Shown here: piece by piece, positions 47,601 through 50,956 of the stretch
Numbering within the stretch: position 1 is the first letter of the stretch
How the letters are laid out: each line of letters begins with the position of its first letter
Source: Archivesica marissinica
Lineage: Eukaryota; Mollusca; Bivalvia; Venerida; Vesicomyidae
Direction: 5' to 3'
NCBI GenBank assembly: GCA_014843695.1
Contig: CM026390.1
Location: 95,276,020-95,340,019, forward strand
Length of the DNA stretch: 64,000 bases
Notes under the pieces: model-generated
What the model was told of the DNA's origin: nothing
Databases searched by the model: none
Seen by the model: the letters and a program-made list of their open reading frames with translations, nothing else
Made by a program: the position numbers and the translations under genes

Positions 47601-49409
47601 TATGCATTTCATATATATGTATGTTTATGCATTTCATATTTATGTATGTTTATGCATTTCATGTTGATGTATGTTTATGCATTTCATATATATGTATGTT
47701 TATGCATTTCATGTTGATGTATGTTTATGCATTTCATGTTGATGTATGTTTATGCATTTCATATATATGTATGTTTATGCATTTCATATATATGTATGTT
47801 TATGCATTTCATATATATGTATGTTTATGCATTTCATATATATGTATGTTTATGCATTTCATATTTATGTATGTTTATGCATTTCATATTTATGTATGTT
47901 TATTAACAAACTCTAAATACGCATATTAATATTTAGATCTAGATGACTGTACATTTCATAATGAAAAAGTGTACATTGTTTAGTTTAGTTTATACAAATT
48001 TATTTTAGCTCGATTGCGAAACAAGTTCTTTCAACTTATATTGATCACTCTCTAGACCTCATTCCTGATGGAATATATCGTCACGAGGGAGAGAGAAGAG
48101 GCAACATGGAATTTAAATACCTTGCCTAAGGGCACAATCGTAACGGCTCCAGCGAGGCTCGAACTTCGGACTTTTCGCACCTGAAGCGGACGCGCATCCA
48201 CTGCGCTATCACGACTGTACATTGTTTCAATGGCATATAAATGTTCCCAGTGTGTTATATTGTTATACATTTGACCTCTATTAAGCAGCCACCTGTGTTA
48301 AGCAGCCACTTTCTGTTATTCCCTTGGGTGGCTGTTTAAGGCAGGTATGACTGCATAACATATGCTATTTGTTTATCCGGTATTCTGCTGAACATTTCCA
48401 TTCGTTTGCTAATTCAGATTTAAGATGTGGACAGGCATTGGGCGTGACAACACAACCATCAGCCCCACTGACGCGGAAGAAAGAAACAAAAATTACAGGA
48501 CGCTGGAAGGTCAGATCGACTATTTCCCAGATCAAATCGACAGGTAATAATAGTCTGAATTCAAGCTACGAGAATACATGTGACCAAGAGTAGGGTGAAA
48601 TTACATAGTCAGATAACAGTATTAAATTTAACAATGAAACATGTTTTACCACAGGTTATATTCATGTTTATAAATTAGATTAGAATTTGTGTGGCGCAAT
48701 GATCAATTTGATGTTTGATGGCTGTCCGATTAGCGCAGTGCTCGCTTATCACCAATGCGACCCTGTTTGTGAGATGGTACGATGGTCGCCAGATCGGACA
48801 GGTGGGTTTTCTCCGGGTACTCCGGTTTTCTCCCACATGAATGACCACATACTTATACGCTTTCATCCTCGCCAACGAGAGTGATTAATATATGTTGTTA
48901 AAACTTGCTTCGCAATCGTTTTAAAATAAATAATGTTTAAAATAAAAGTTTAAAAATAATTTGATGTTTGGAAGTCACGTGATAATAATTATAGAGATTC
49001 TTATTGGTTTGAACATATTTATTTTCTATCATGTACATGATTATTTACAACAATTGAAATAAGGAAGTGGACAGAAAGCTATACAGCTTATGGTTGTCCT
49101 CTCCTTAGTTTATACACATTTATGTTTAGCTCGATTGCGATTGAAAGTTCTTTCAACTTATATTAATCATTCTCGAGACCTCATTCCCTCCTTAATTGCT
49201 TCTTATTGATCTGTAGGTTTCTGGCTTCGATTTCCCACATGTACATGGGCGATGCGAAGTTCGACGACTTCCTGCATAAAGGAATGGCGAAGAAAATGGC
49301 GATGAAGGCACAGACACAACCATCGGAATCCCATCCGCCACCGCGATTTCCTGGCGCAATGAGGATTAGTAATGGCGCAAGGGGCATGACGGACGTCCAA
49401 ACCGACTGA
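6093..49409 (+). CDS. Polycystin-1-like protein (PKD1/PKD1L2 family), C-terminal 19 exons; 5' part outside the window
   Basis: Nineteen exons with GT-AG borders join in one open frame of 1478 residues plus stop; every intron phase matches. Order of parts (residues counted from 6095): segment between REJ and GPS (1-330), GPS with CSTTHLT (349-355), TM1 (about 386-402), PLAT domain (about 420-540), TM2 (exon 10), TM3-TM5 (exons 11-12), TM6 (exon 13), extracellular polycystin/TOP domain (exons 14-16), TM7-TM10 (exon 16), pore loop and TM11 (exon 17), cytoplasmic tail. This is the architecture of polycystin-1-type proteins: large surface receptors that are autoproteolysed at the GPS and pair with PKD2-type TRPP channels, often in cilia or sperm membrane. 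Role in this animal is inferred from family only. I cannot say which PKD1/PKD1L orthologue it is. Introns are packed with minisatellites and transposons. Confidence 0.93.
6461..6760 (+). mobile_element. SINE family 1 (tRNA-Thr-derived), near full length
   Basis: The head GTAGTCCAGTGGTAACACGC and GGTTCGATCC carry A- and B-box-like promoter parts; the anticodon-loop position reads CTGGTAA between paired stems, i.e. a tRNA-Thr(GGT)-like ancestor. The body has GTGCACGTAAAAGAACC, and the end is CGATAAATAAACGTAAAAC. Related copies lie at 10457-10736, 23239-23397 and 58118-58367. Confidence 0.85.
6783..7393. mobile_element. TTAA-bounded repeat element with internal ~119-bp duplications
   Basis: Begins TTAACCCTTTCTCTCATAGA and later has CTATGAAGGAAAGGGTTAA at about 7123-7141, 7314-7330 and 7376-7392, i.e. 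inverted ends next to TTAA. The interior repeats a block with ATCTATGGATGTGGGATA three times. The ends suggest a piggyBac-type non-autonomous element that was later tandemly enlarged. Confidence 0.55.
7454..7693 (+). CDS. Polycystin-1-like, E2 (pre-GPS region)
   Basis: 80 codons, phase 0 to 0, acceptor TTTGTAG and donor GTGAGT. Contains TGIQKDVVAILASKIPKS and a pair of motifs, GGCNVVLPPDML, that resemble the GGC-x-LP block seen upstream of the GAIN domain in PKD1L proteins. Continues in frame from E1 and into E3. Confidence 0.85.
7851..8032 (+). mobile_element. SINE family 3, 5'-truncated
   Basis: Starts at GCTGGAGCCGTTGCGGTTGT, lacks the tRNA head, and continues through GGCAAGGCATTTAAATTCCA to the shared tail GATTAATATAAGTTGTAAGA. 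Confidence 0.8.
8072..8311. repeat. Two tandem copies of a ~118-bp unit
   Basis: Copies at 8072-8193 and 8194-8311 share GTGACGGGGTGTCATTTGTA and CTTGCTTGGAATGGCGTAAA and differ by small deletions. Confidence 0.8.
8312..9187. other. Intron sequence without recognised features
   Basis: AT-rich, no long open frame, no clear repeat. Part of the intron between E2 and E3. Confidence 0.6.
9188..9717. mobile_element. TA-flanked inverted-repeat transposon (non-autonomous)
   Basis: A 25-base end (9188-9212, CACTTGTCAACAGAGCTAAG...) is repeated as its exact reverse complement at 9693-9717, and both are bordered by TA. This fits a Tc1/mariner-type MITE of about 530 bp. The open frame 9386-9637 inside it shows no recognisable protein. 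Confidence 0.75.
9780..10069 (+). CDS. Polycystin-1-like, E3 (GAIN-type region)
   Basis: Open from a transposon upstream, but the real acceptor is most likely CAAG at 9776-9779, because it is the only AG between the transposon end (9717) and the coding block that keeps the incoming phase 0. Donor CAG|GTAGGT at 10070. Reads VVTTASSGAPIEEG, then SITLTHTDGTPKSVNNL, matching the polycystin pattern in which a line on the two-strand V-x-L-x-DxxG-x-P-V-x-NL motif precedes the GPS. Ends one base short of a codon (AG|G). Confidence 0.8.
10110..10342 (+). mobile_element. SINE family 3, near full length
   Basis: tRNA-like head GTCGTGATAGCGCGCTGTGG, body CTGGAGCCGTTACGATTGTG and GCATTTAAATTCCACATTGC, tail GATTAATATAAGTTGTAAGA followed by CGCAATCAAGCTAAATAAAT. 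Confidence 0.8.
10457..10736 (-). mobile_element. SINE family 1, near full length
   Basis: Reverse complement of the copy at 6461: TTTATCGTCGTTACCGGTTG at its 3' end, GTTCTTTTACGTGCACGGTG in the body, and GACGGGGGATCGAGCCTGCG in the tRNA-like head. Confidence 0.85.
10797..10843. repeat. AAT/ATT microsatellite
   Basis: Run of ATA/AAT triplets that turns into ATT triplets, able to fold back on itself. Confidence 0.9.
10959..11086 (+). CDS. Polycystin-1-like, E4
   Basis: Acceptor GTTTCAAG, donor GTTTGT. Codon AG|G joins E3. Reads PTNISEENQLLVLVNYIEYP, a good match to the polycystin segment with a hydrophobic strand followed by YxxxPT. Ends with one base (G). Confidence 0.87.
11533..11714 (+). 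mobile_element. SINE family 2, 5'-truncated
   Basis: Starts in the body at GATGGTACGGTGGTCGCCAG and runs through TTTTCTCCGGGTACTCCGGT to the tail GATTAATATAAGTTGTTAGA and AAATAAATAAAGTTTAAAC. The tRNA head is missing. Confidence 0.82.
12040..12388. repeat. 69-bp minisatellite (5 copies)
   Basis: Unit contains ACTAATCTCAACAAAGTATC and AAACATGTATGGTAATATGG. 69 bp is 23 codons, so the minus strand reads as a short repetitive ORF that is not taken as coding. Confidence 0.92.
12729..12887. repeat. Two tandem copies of a ~78-bp unit
   Basis: Both copies share GAAGGACGATTGAAAACTCA and ACACTCGGATAGTGTATTGA. Confidence 0.85.
13260..13534 (+). CDS. Polycystin-1-like, E5 (start of GPS region)
   Basis: Acceptor TATTAAAG, incoming G|GG codon, phase 0 out. 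Reads GFYGSDTEEDPYTCFIDSD, then TGTWRIGVRQLL and EVSCSYTTDGSS. The SCSY...TDG block corresponds to the first cysteine of the GPS module. The donor is weak (AAA|GTGTGT), but a join at this point to E6 gives TDGVKPGRLST, which fits the family. Confidence 0.85.
13744..13960. mobile_element. MITE family A, copy 1 (right end eroded)
   Basis: Left end TAGAGGACATAGAAAACGCA is the inverted end of the copy at 45028-45246. The interior shares AACAATAACTATATAAATAC and GTTGTTCAGTTTGTGTTTTG with it. The right inverted end is not recognisable here. Confidence 0.7.
14011..14210. mobile_element. MITE family B (pogo/Tigger-like), copy 1
   Basis: Begins CAGTCTACAGCCATTATGTC and ends with CGACATAACGGGTGTAGACC. 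The 5'-CAGT end and inverted GTTATGTCGAA blocks fit pogo-like elements of the Tc1/mariner group. A better preserved copy is at 53577-53773. Confidence 0.65.
14653..15220. mobile_element. MITE family C, long form with GC-rich interior
   Basis: The ends GGTTCCAGTCTGTCGATTTT and GACCAGGCAAAATATATCGA match, in inverse orientation, the short element at 56623-56777, whose ends are TAGCCTGGG and CCCAGGCTA. The interior is open for 157 codons (14697-15167) but shows no recognised protein motif and is Arg/Ser rich. It also resembles 23977-24030 (GGTGACAAGTCCTGGTCTGT). Confidence 0.6.
15282..15509 (+). CDS. Polycystin-1-like, E6: GPS cleavage site and TM1
   Basis: Acceptor TTATTTTCTAG, donor AAG|GTGAAT, 76 codons, phase 0 to 0. 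CSTTHLTTFAGGWVVAPNTI is the GPS consensus of polycystin-1 proteins; the HLT triad at residues 353-355 is the autoproteolysis site in this family. It is followed by NADFFKNPTLYITEIVI and a hydrophobic helix up to VWARRK, the first membrane helix. Confidence 0.95.
15540..15795 (+). mobile_element. SINE family 2, full length
   Basis: tRNA-like head GGCTGTCCGATTAGCGCAGT and GGGTTCGATCCTCGGACCGG with A- and B-box-like parts, body CGCCAGATCGGACAGGTGGG and GGGTACTCCGGTTTCCTCC, tail GATTAATATAAGTTGTTAAT and AATAAATAAAGTTTAAAG. It lies 30 bases after the donor of E6. Confidence 0.87.
15902..16142. mobile_element. TTAA MITE (piggyBac-like), nested copy 1
   Basis: TTAACCCTTTCAACACCA at the left and TGGTGTTGAAAGGGTTAA at the right form an exact inverted pair bounded by TTAA. 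A GC-rich hairpin, GACGGCTCGTCACGAGCCGG, lies inside. Confidence 0.85.
16252..16497. mobile_element. TTAA MITE (piggyBac-like), nested copy 2
   Basis: Second copy of the element at 15902-16142, same ends (TTAACCCTTTCAACCCCA and its inverse) and the same central hairpin. Confidence 0.85.
16768..17275. repeat. Compound minisatellite of 11- and 13-bp units
   Basis: Mixed units AATCTATGTGC, AATCTATGTTTGG and AATATATGTAC arranged in larger blocks. All three plus frames stay open through much of it, giving spurious ORFs of 179-249 codons with Cys/Tyr-rich repeats. Confidence 0.92.
17505..17744 (-). mobile_element. SINE family 3 with a GA-repeat expansion
   Basis: Contains TTTATACAAATTATTTTAGT, CCTGATGTAATCCATCGCCA and, after a run of about 40 bases of GA, GGCAATGTGGAATTTAAATG. 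The GAGAGAGA part of the SINE body has expanded. Confidence 0.82.
17989..18090 (+). CDS. Polycystin-1-like, E7: PLAT domain, first part
   Basis: Acceptor AACTTTCAG, donor AAG|GTACGT, 34 codons. Reads LGLAPLLDNDSHDKYYYEI then VSTGMRRGAGTESK, the first two strands of a PLAT/LH2 domain. The final 18 bases and the donor are the first unit of the 42/52-bp tandem array that fills the intron. Two further donors, after 18132 and 18174, would extend the exon in frame by 14 or 28 residues before a stop is met. Confidence 0.94.
18073..20077. repeat. 42/52-bp minisatellite made from the end of E7 and its donor site
   Basis: The first unit starts inside the exon: GCTGGAACGGAATCTAAG is coding (AGTESK), followed by GTACGTGTAATGCATAGTTA. 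About 45 copies; from about 19060 a 52-bp form dominates with GTAGCGTGTAATGTATGTAA. Nearly every unit keeps CTAAG|GTA, a donor-like site. Confidence 0.95.
20116..20231 (+). CDS. Polycystin-1-like, E8: PLAT domain, middle part
   Basis: Acceptor TTGTTTAG, donor GA|GTAAGA. Reads VHFILSGDDEETEVRTFEDT then RSIFTRGSNDGFLMSVP, the conserved LSGxxxETExRxL and FxRGxxDxFLM elements of polycystin PLAT domains. Two bases of the last codon (GA) carry over to E9. Confidence 0.94.
20368..22917. repeat. 71-bp minisatellite (about 36 copies)
   Basis: Unit: CTGGTGAGAGGCATGCTTTC, TGACTCCGACCTCTGTCTGG, CAGTTCCTCTCTCTATCCAC, GTCACGTTCAA. Very uniform. Differences are mostly single-base losses. Minus-strand ORFs here are repeat artefacts. 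Confidence 0.96.
23239..23397 (-). mobile_element. SINE family 1 fragment abutting E9
   Basis: Antisense copy lacking both ends: CCTGAAGAGTTTAGTCATTT at the left and CTGAAAGACTGTAACTTTAT at the right, ending exactly at the AG before E9. In the longer copy at 10457-10736 the same place reads CTGTTAATTTTATTAG and continues into the tRNA head. Confidence 0.82.
23398..23563 (+). CDS. Polycystin-1-like, E9: PLAT domain, last part
   Basis: Acceptor TTTATTTAG at 23389-23397, donor CAG|GTAAAT. The GA|A codon joins E8. Reads ESIGALMYLRIWHDNSGKG, WYLNHVVVRDLQTDKKYYF, ANRWFAVEEDDGQ: the WHDNSG, WYL-x-HVxVRD and NRWFAVEEDDG signatures of polycystin PLAT domains. The acceptor lies at the cut end of an antisense SINE fragment (23239-23397). 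Confidence 0.95.
23646..24477. mobile_element. TTAA-bounded inverted-repeat element, 832 bp, GC-rich
   Basis: The left end TTAACTCTTTCAGCGCC and the right end GGCGGTGAAAGAGTTAA match at 16 of 17 inverted positions. The interior has palindromes (AGATCCAGATCAGCCGCGGC and inverse) and a SINE-1-like scrap near 23862. Open frames of 60-223 codons inside show no recognised protein. piggyBac-type ends are the best guess. Confidence 0.72.
24478..24988. other. Intron sequence without recognised features
   Basis: AT-rich, no coding signal or repeat that I can support. Confidence 0.6.
24989..25229 (-). mobile_element. SINE family 3, near full length
   Basis: AGTTTATACAAATTTATTTT, CCTGACGGAATACATCGCCA, CGTAACGGCTCCAGCGGGGC, and a tRNA-like head ending CTGCGCTATCACGAC on the minus strand. 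Confidence 0.85.
25294..25553 (+). mobile_element. SINE-like element, family 5 (tRNA-like head, ATAAC tail)
   Basis: CCGCCTCCGTGGTCGAGTTG and GGTCACGGGTTCGAGCCCCG look like A and B boxes. The body has TTCTTACGGAGGTTGGTGCA and the end is a short AACATAACATAA repeat, as in many SINEs. Only one copy is seen here. Confidence 0.65.
25556..26738. repeat. 59-bp minisatellite (about 20 copies)
   Basis: Unit: TTTGTTCGTCTGCCATTGTA, CAAGTGGACCATATCATTAT, GAATGTGCTTTGATGTTGA. Lies between SINE 5 and the 81-bp array. Confidence 0.95.
26778..27330. repeat. 81-bp minisatellite of two related halves (about 7 copies)
   Basis: Halves GATCAAGTGTTTCCTATTGG... (42 bp) and GATTGAGTGTTTCCTATGGG... (39 bp). The last units, near 27305, read GATCGAGTCATTCCTGTT, one base different from coding bases at the start of E10. 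Confidence 0.93.
27590..27835 (-). mobile_element. SINE family 3, full length
   Basis: TTTATACAAATTTATTTTAG, CCTGATGGAATCCATCGCCA, CGTAACGGCTCCAGTGGGGC and a tRNA-like head ending in CTGCGCTATCACGACT. Confidence 0.87.
27909..28181 (+). CDS. Polycystin-1-like, E10: linker and TM2
   Basis: Acceptor CTATTTACAG, donor CAG|GTATAT, 91 codons, phase 0 to 0. Reads VDRVIPVAGKEQ, HLWFSVVARPPQSRFTRCQR, then the hydrophobic helix CCLCLLFTSMLANAMFYG. The W-S-x-x-x-RPPxSxFTRxQR stretch before TM2 is diagnostic for polycystin-1 proteins. Confidence 0.95.
28232..28490 (+). mobile_element. SINE family 4 (tRNA-Arg-like head)
   Basis: CTCCGTTGCCTAGTGGTTAA and GGAGGTCGAATGTTCGAAAA resemble A and B boxes; the anticodon arm CCGC-CTACGGA-GCGG gives ACG (Arg). 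An unrelated body follows to about AACACTATAATAAACAAAC. Single copy in the window. Confidence 0.72.
28661..28757 (+). pseudogene. Decayed partial duplicate of E11
   Basis: Translates as SRPDKLRPSRIDAPLISVLE and TTSMADVYPRT; E11 has SRPRKLRPSRVEEALRSVPE and TTSMADVNPRV. It lies 250 bases upstream of the matching part of E11. No usable acceptor in the same frame was recognised, and the downstream half of the exon is absent, so it looks like a relic. Confidence 0.8.
28845..29336 (+). CDS. Polycystin-1-like, E11: TM3, cytoplasmic loop, TM4 and start of TM5
   Basis: Acceptor TATTTCAG, donor AAG|GTGATT, 164 codons. IYIGVMANIIIFPINFLLI and LFRKSRPRK give TM3 and its basic flank; a Ser/Arg-rich loop follows (TTSMADVNPR, SSMSRPGSA) and a KKKKK patch. 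WWFTIVAWILLWMAILVSA is TM4 and KKWITSMLISFFMSV begins TM5, ending FTQPIK. A decayed copy of part of this exon lies just upstream at 28661-28757. Confidence 0.95.
29431..29537. repeat. Short inverted repeat / hairpin
   Basis: TGTTAGTTTCATATCAACCT and ATACCTAGGCTCATATGAAA pair with few mismatches around a ~55-base loop that repeats GAACCGAAGT-like blocks. May be a small MITE. Confidence 0.55.
29780..29890. repeat. 20-bp tandem repeat running into a SINE-1 scrap
   Basis: GAAAACGTGATATCAAACTA repeated three to four times, followed by CCGAGGTATCATGTATCGGT, a diverged piece of the SINE-1 body. Confidence 0.7.
29919..30050 (+). mobile_element. SINE family 2, internally deleted
   Basis: Head piece GCTTCTCACAAATGCAACCC and GGACCGGGAAGTATGTGAGA, then directly the tail AATAAGTTGTTAAAACTTGC and AAATAAATAAAGTTTAAAC; most of the body is missing. 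Confidence 0.75.
30426..30558 (+). CDS. Polycystin-1-like, E12: end of TM5 and acidic loop
   Basis: Acceptor ATTTGAAAG, donor ACG|GTTGGT. VFLFAIIFSVIIKK completes TM5. It is followed by a run of aspartate and glutamate residues (NDEEDEEDDEEAP and beyond) encoded by GAT/GAG triplets. The last base G pairs with AA of E13 to give glutamate. Confidence 0.9.
30722..30959 (+). mobile_element. SINE family 2, full length, ending 9 bases before E13
   Basis: GGCTGTCCGATTAGCGCAGT to AATAAATAAAGTTTAAAC, as at 15540. The exon acceptor CTCTTATAG follows at once. Confidence 0.87.
30969..31228 (+). CDS. Polycystin-1-like, E13: cytoplasmic loop and TM6
   Basis: Acceptor CTCTTATAG, donor AAG|GTGATT. Reads FGFITPHKPMYTPKPPD, then ARKQRLKEIQMWSVIREI and the helix VFYAFFLWILLVISYRN. 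The KxxRxKExxMxxxxxEI block before the helix is typical of the loop leading into the polycystin domain. A SINE ends nine bases before the exon. Confidence 0.93.
31290..31797. repeat. 57/63-bp minisatellite (about 8 copies)
   Basis: Unit: CTAAGAATCTTTCTCATAAG, TGAGTTTGAAGCAGCTGGCC, TTTGTTGCCTCCACTGGTTT, CCA. The early copies lack six bases and carry ATCACGTGACC instead. Confidence 0.93.
31798..33662. repeat. 33-bp minisatellite (about 56 copies) reaching the acceptor of E14
   Basis: Unit: CTCATTTGTATATCTAAATA, CGGAAACACGATG. 33 bp is 11 codons, so both strands carry long false ORFs (up to 387 codons). The last unit stops within about a dozen bases of E14. Confidence 0.96.
33675..33846 (+). 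CDS. Polycystin-1-like, E14: start of polycystin (TOP) domain
   Basis: Acceptor ATACACAG, donor CAA|GTATGT. Reads VKNTNDFWIWAKSGMLRGL, GPYYNDFPPFYMRGYINDKQ and RLMGYAVLRQARTRP, matching the FWxWxxxxLLPGL and RLGPxxLRQxR motifs of the extracellular domain. The following long open frame is the 41-bp array and is not part of the exon. Confidence 0.94.
33934..41152. repeat. 41-bp minisatellite (about 176 copies), with higher-order duplications
   Basis: Two unit types: TCCTGCAATCCTGGTCTATA and TCCTGCAAGCCATATCTATA, each followed by TCCTACAATGTCCGCTCTCT and G. No stop codon in any plus frame of the unit, hence overlapping ORFs of up to 2390 codons with a 41-residue repeat. Blocks of 40 units are duplicated at an offset of 1640 bases (about 37.66-39.30 kb against 39.30-40.94 kb). 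Confidence 0.97.
41660..41786 (+). CDS. Polycystin-1-like, E15: polycystin domain, cysteine segment
   Basis: Acceptor TATATGTTGCAG, donor CACG|GTAAGA. The A|AT codon joins E14. Reads NTCKIPRHMEYIIDECNAAY then DFGAGWKTLGVNNS. The two cysteines match the conserved C-x(13)-C pair of the polycystin extracellular domain. Ends with two codon bases (CG). Confidence 0.93.
41956..42775. repeat. 31-bp minisatellite (about 26 copies)
   Basis: Unit: TTGATGGTTATATAGCATTG, TGGAATATATA; edges are diverged. Confidence 0.94.
42842..43353. repeat. 85-bp minisatellite (6 copies)
   Basis: Unit holds ACTTGACTATCGTCTATGTG, ATCATGATCATGTTGGCAGA and ATGAAGGGGTTCAGATGGTC. Copies are nearly identical. Confidence 0.95.
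43586..44409 (+). CDS. Polycystin-1-like, E16: end of polycystin domain, TM7-TM10
   Basis: Acceptor CTTTAATTGCAG, donor GCCG|GTAAGA; 824 bases. Begins with RDEYKFKTAASLDGYPYWGE, then ALYGGGGYILKL and WIDKYTRAIFLEFTVYNPSI, the hallmark YxGGGY and WIDxxTRAxFxEFTxYN motifs of PKD channels. Four hydrophobic helices follow: near ALLFQVICEIAYFAFTVFF, FWNLVDLGICAMSVTAIVI, YIMGFLVFFATLKFMKLLRF and FSIILNVVFLAFIQVFYLVF. Confidence 0.97.
44485..44733. repeat. 23-bp minisatellite (about 11 copies)
   Basis: Unit: CCTAGTCCTGCAGATCCTGA plus TAA; each unit has a PstI-type CTGCAG. Confidence 0.95.
45028..45246. mobile_element. MITE family A, copy 2
   Basis: Left part ACATAGAAAACGCAAACTTC and right end GTGTGCGTTTTCTATATCCT are inverted. 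The interior matches the copy at 13744-13960 closely. Confidence 0.8.
45404..45617 (+). CDS. Polycystin-1-like, E17: pore loop and TM11
   Basis: Acceptor CTAATGCTAG, donor ACG|GTACCT. Joined to E16 it reads SSCEAGIVMMMGKFDIYNML, the pore loop, then TQVFLFLFVVAVTFIVVN, the last helix, and MLLSILNDTFSAVRKDRNKQ. The pore carries MGKF where PKD2 channels have an acidic GD, as is common in the PKD1 branch. An 8-bp tandem array starts a few bases after the donor. Confidence 0.95.
45621..47122. repeat. 8-bp tandem array starting at the donor of E17
   Basis: Units TTCTATAG, TTCTATAT, TTCTATGT and TTCTATGG in variable order, about 185 copies. The first unit is recognisable four bases after the donor GT. 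Confidence 0.93.
47283..47902. repeat. 25-bp minisatellite (about 25 copies)
   Basis: Unit: ATTTCATATTTATGTATGTT, TATGC, with ATATA and GTTGA variants. Open in plus frames, not coding. Confidence 0.95.
47979..48218 (-). mobile_element. SINE family 3, full length
   Basis: TTTATACAAATTTATTTTAG, CATTCCTGATGGAATATATC, CGTAACGGCTCCAGCGAGGC, head ending CTGCGCTATCACGACT. Confidence 0.86.
48270..48354. mobile_element. Very short inverted-repeat element (pogo-like ends)
   Basis: TTGACCTCTATTAAGCAGCC on the left and GGTGGCTGTTTAAGGCAGGT with ATGACTG on the right form an imperfect inverted pair. It ends about 60 bases before E18. Confidence 0.5.
48418..48543 (+). CDS. Polycystin-1-like, E18: cytoplasmic tail
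   Basis: Acceptor GCTAATTCAG, donor CAG|GTAATA. Reads RFKMWTGIGRDNTTISPTDA then LEGQIDYFPDQIDR. The F-P-x-x-I-D element resembles the tail segment after TM11 in polycystins. Both codon joins (CG|A and AG|G) are in frame. Confidence 0.9.
48718..48948 (+). mobile_element. SINE family 2 with a deletion in the head
   Basis: GGCTGTCCGATTAGCGCAGT, then part of the anticodon region and TTCGATCC are missing; body and tail (GATTAATATATGTTGTTAAA) are present. Confidence 0.82.
49108..49190 (-). mobile_element. SINE family 3, 3'-end fragment before E19
   Basis: TTAGTTTATACACATTTATG, CAACTTATATTAATCATTCT and GAGACCTCATTCC, then stops. It lies 26 bases upstream of the terminal exon. Confidence 0.78.
49217..49409 (+). 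CDS. Polycystin-1-like, E19: terminal exon with stop
   Basis: Acceptor TTGATCTGTAG. Reads FLASISHMYMGDAKFDDFLH then a basic stretch KGMAKKMAMKAQ, a proline-rich piece HPPPRFPG and ends GMTDVQTD before TGA at 49407. No downstream exon is needed. The tail is short and shows no clear coiled coil or EF hand. Confidence 0.88.
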
Positions 49410-49536
49410 TGATGGATGTACATCATGTTGCAATATTTATATTGTGTCTGGGTCAATATATTAACAATATTGGATGACGCTGAAGAATCTATGTTCAGCG
49501 TAATCTTATTTTATTAGGTATTATTCTGAAGAATGT

Positions 49537-50150
49537 TTAAAGCAGCATTACATCGTAATAAAGGATGTTTTGGGTAAAATATAAATACTAATATGTGTGT
49601 GTTTACAAAAATCGAAATAATCGCTCAGAAACGATACAATTCCAATAAATTTAAACCGTCGTATACGCGAATTTGTTTATCAACACACGAATGATAAACA
49701 CGCACAGTGCGCATGCGTGAAACAACAGAGGATGTAGAAAACAACGTATATATTTTGAACATAAAATACTATCTATCTATCTTCCTCTAATGTCTAAAAC
49801 ACCTCGCGGGGATGTAGAAATGTCCCTAAAAGACTTAGCTAACAGAGGTATGAATCAACATATCAAGTAATTTAAATAAAAAAGACAACGTGGGACAAAT
49901 GGGGACGATTAATTCCGAATGTAAACAAGTGCGGATGATGCGTTCCGGTTGTAAACAAGTGCGTGACCAATCGACTCGGAAAGTCCTACTTTCGGTTTCG
50001 AGTTTGTTTTATCGCAAAAATAACATTGTTTACCAAATGAACATAAGCATACAAAGTATAATGTTAGAATGTGTAGCAGCATTGCTACCCATATGCAAAA
50101 ATTGAATATTTCAAATATCTTTTATTTCATACGATGTAATGCTGCTTTAA
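49537..50150. mobile_element. TTAA-bounded inverted-repeat element downstream of the stop codon
   Basis: TTAAAGCAGCATTACATCGT on the left and TACGATGTAATGCTGCTTTAA on the right are inverse of each other with TTAA at both borders. 614 bp, no recognisable coding region. It holds the only AATAAA close to the gene end. Confidence 0.8.
49557..49562 (+). promoter_or_regulatory. Candidate polyadenylation signal of the polycystin-1-like gene
   Basis: AATAAA 148 bases after the stop codon and the first such hexamer there. It lies inside the left end of a TTAA-flanked transposon (49537-50150), so the 3' UTR may end in transposon sequence. Confidence 0.45.
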
Positions 50151-50470
50151 CCATGCGTATTGACATTGAATTCTTTATAGTTTGTTAGTTAACTTTGAGG
50201 TTGTAAAGTACCTTTGATTATTTGATCACATTTCTGTCAAGAGCAGTATCTTGAGAATGGATTGATGAAATTTAATCATACGTGCTACAAATATTAACCC
50301 ATACTGGTGTACATTCAACTAAATAGTCTCCCAATTCCATGGTTCACCCAGATTTTTTGCTCTTGTGTTGCTAAATAATATTTGTCGCGATCAATGTTTG
50401 CATGGGATTTTCATTTATATCACTTAACTTTCTTGTATCTTTACTAATATGTTCTAAATCGCCTAGGCTG

Positions 50471-50680
50471 CTTGAGACTTACTGCTATTGAATCTCTAAA
50501 TGATGTATGTCGCGGCGTACCTGTTGAGACTTACTGCTATTGAATCTCTAAATGATGTATGTCGCGGCGTACCTGTTGAGACTTACTGCTATTGAATCTT
50601 TAAATGATGTTTGTCGCGGCCTACCTGTTGAGACTTACTGCTATTGAATCACTAAATGATGTATGTCGCGGCCTACCTTT
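50471..50680. repeat. 52-bp tandem repeat (4 copies)
   Basis: Unit: TTGAGACTTACTGCTATTGA, ATCTCTAAATGATGTATGTC, GCGGCGTACCTG. Confidence 0.94.
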
Positions 50681-50703
50681 TGAAGGTTGTTGAATAGAAT
50701 TGT

Positions 50704-50956
50704 TGGCTGTCCGATTAGCGCAGTGGTTAACGCGCTCGCTTCTCGCCAATGTAACCCGGGTTCGATCCTCGGCCCGGGAAGTTTGTGAGATGGTACGGTG
50801 GTCGCCAGATCGGACAGGTGGGTTTTCTCCGGGTACTCCGGTTTCCTCCCACACGAATAACCACATTTACGCTTTCATCTGTGCCAACGAGAGTGATTAA
50901 TATAAGTTGTTACAACTTGCTTCGCAATCGTAAAATAAATAAAGTTTAAACTTTAA
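50704..50956 (+). mobile_element. SINE family 2, full length
   Basis: GGCTGTCCGATTAGCGCAGT, GGGTTCGATCCTCGGCCCGG, GGGTACTCCGGTTTCCTCCC and the tail GATTAATATAAGTTGTTACA. Confidence 0.88.
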
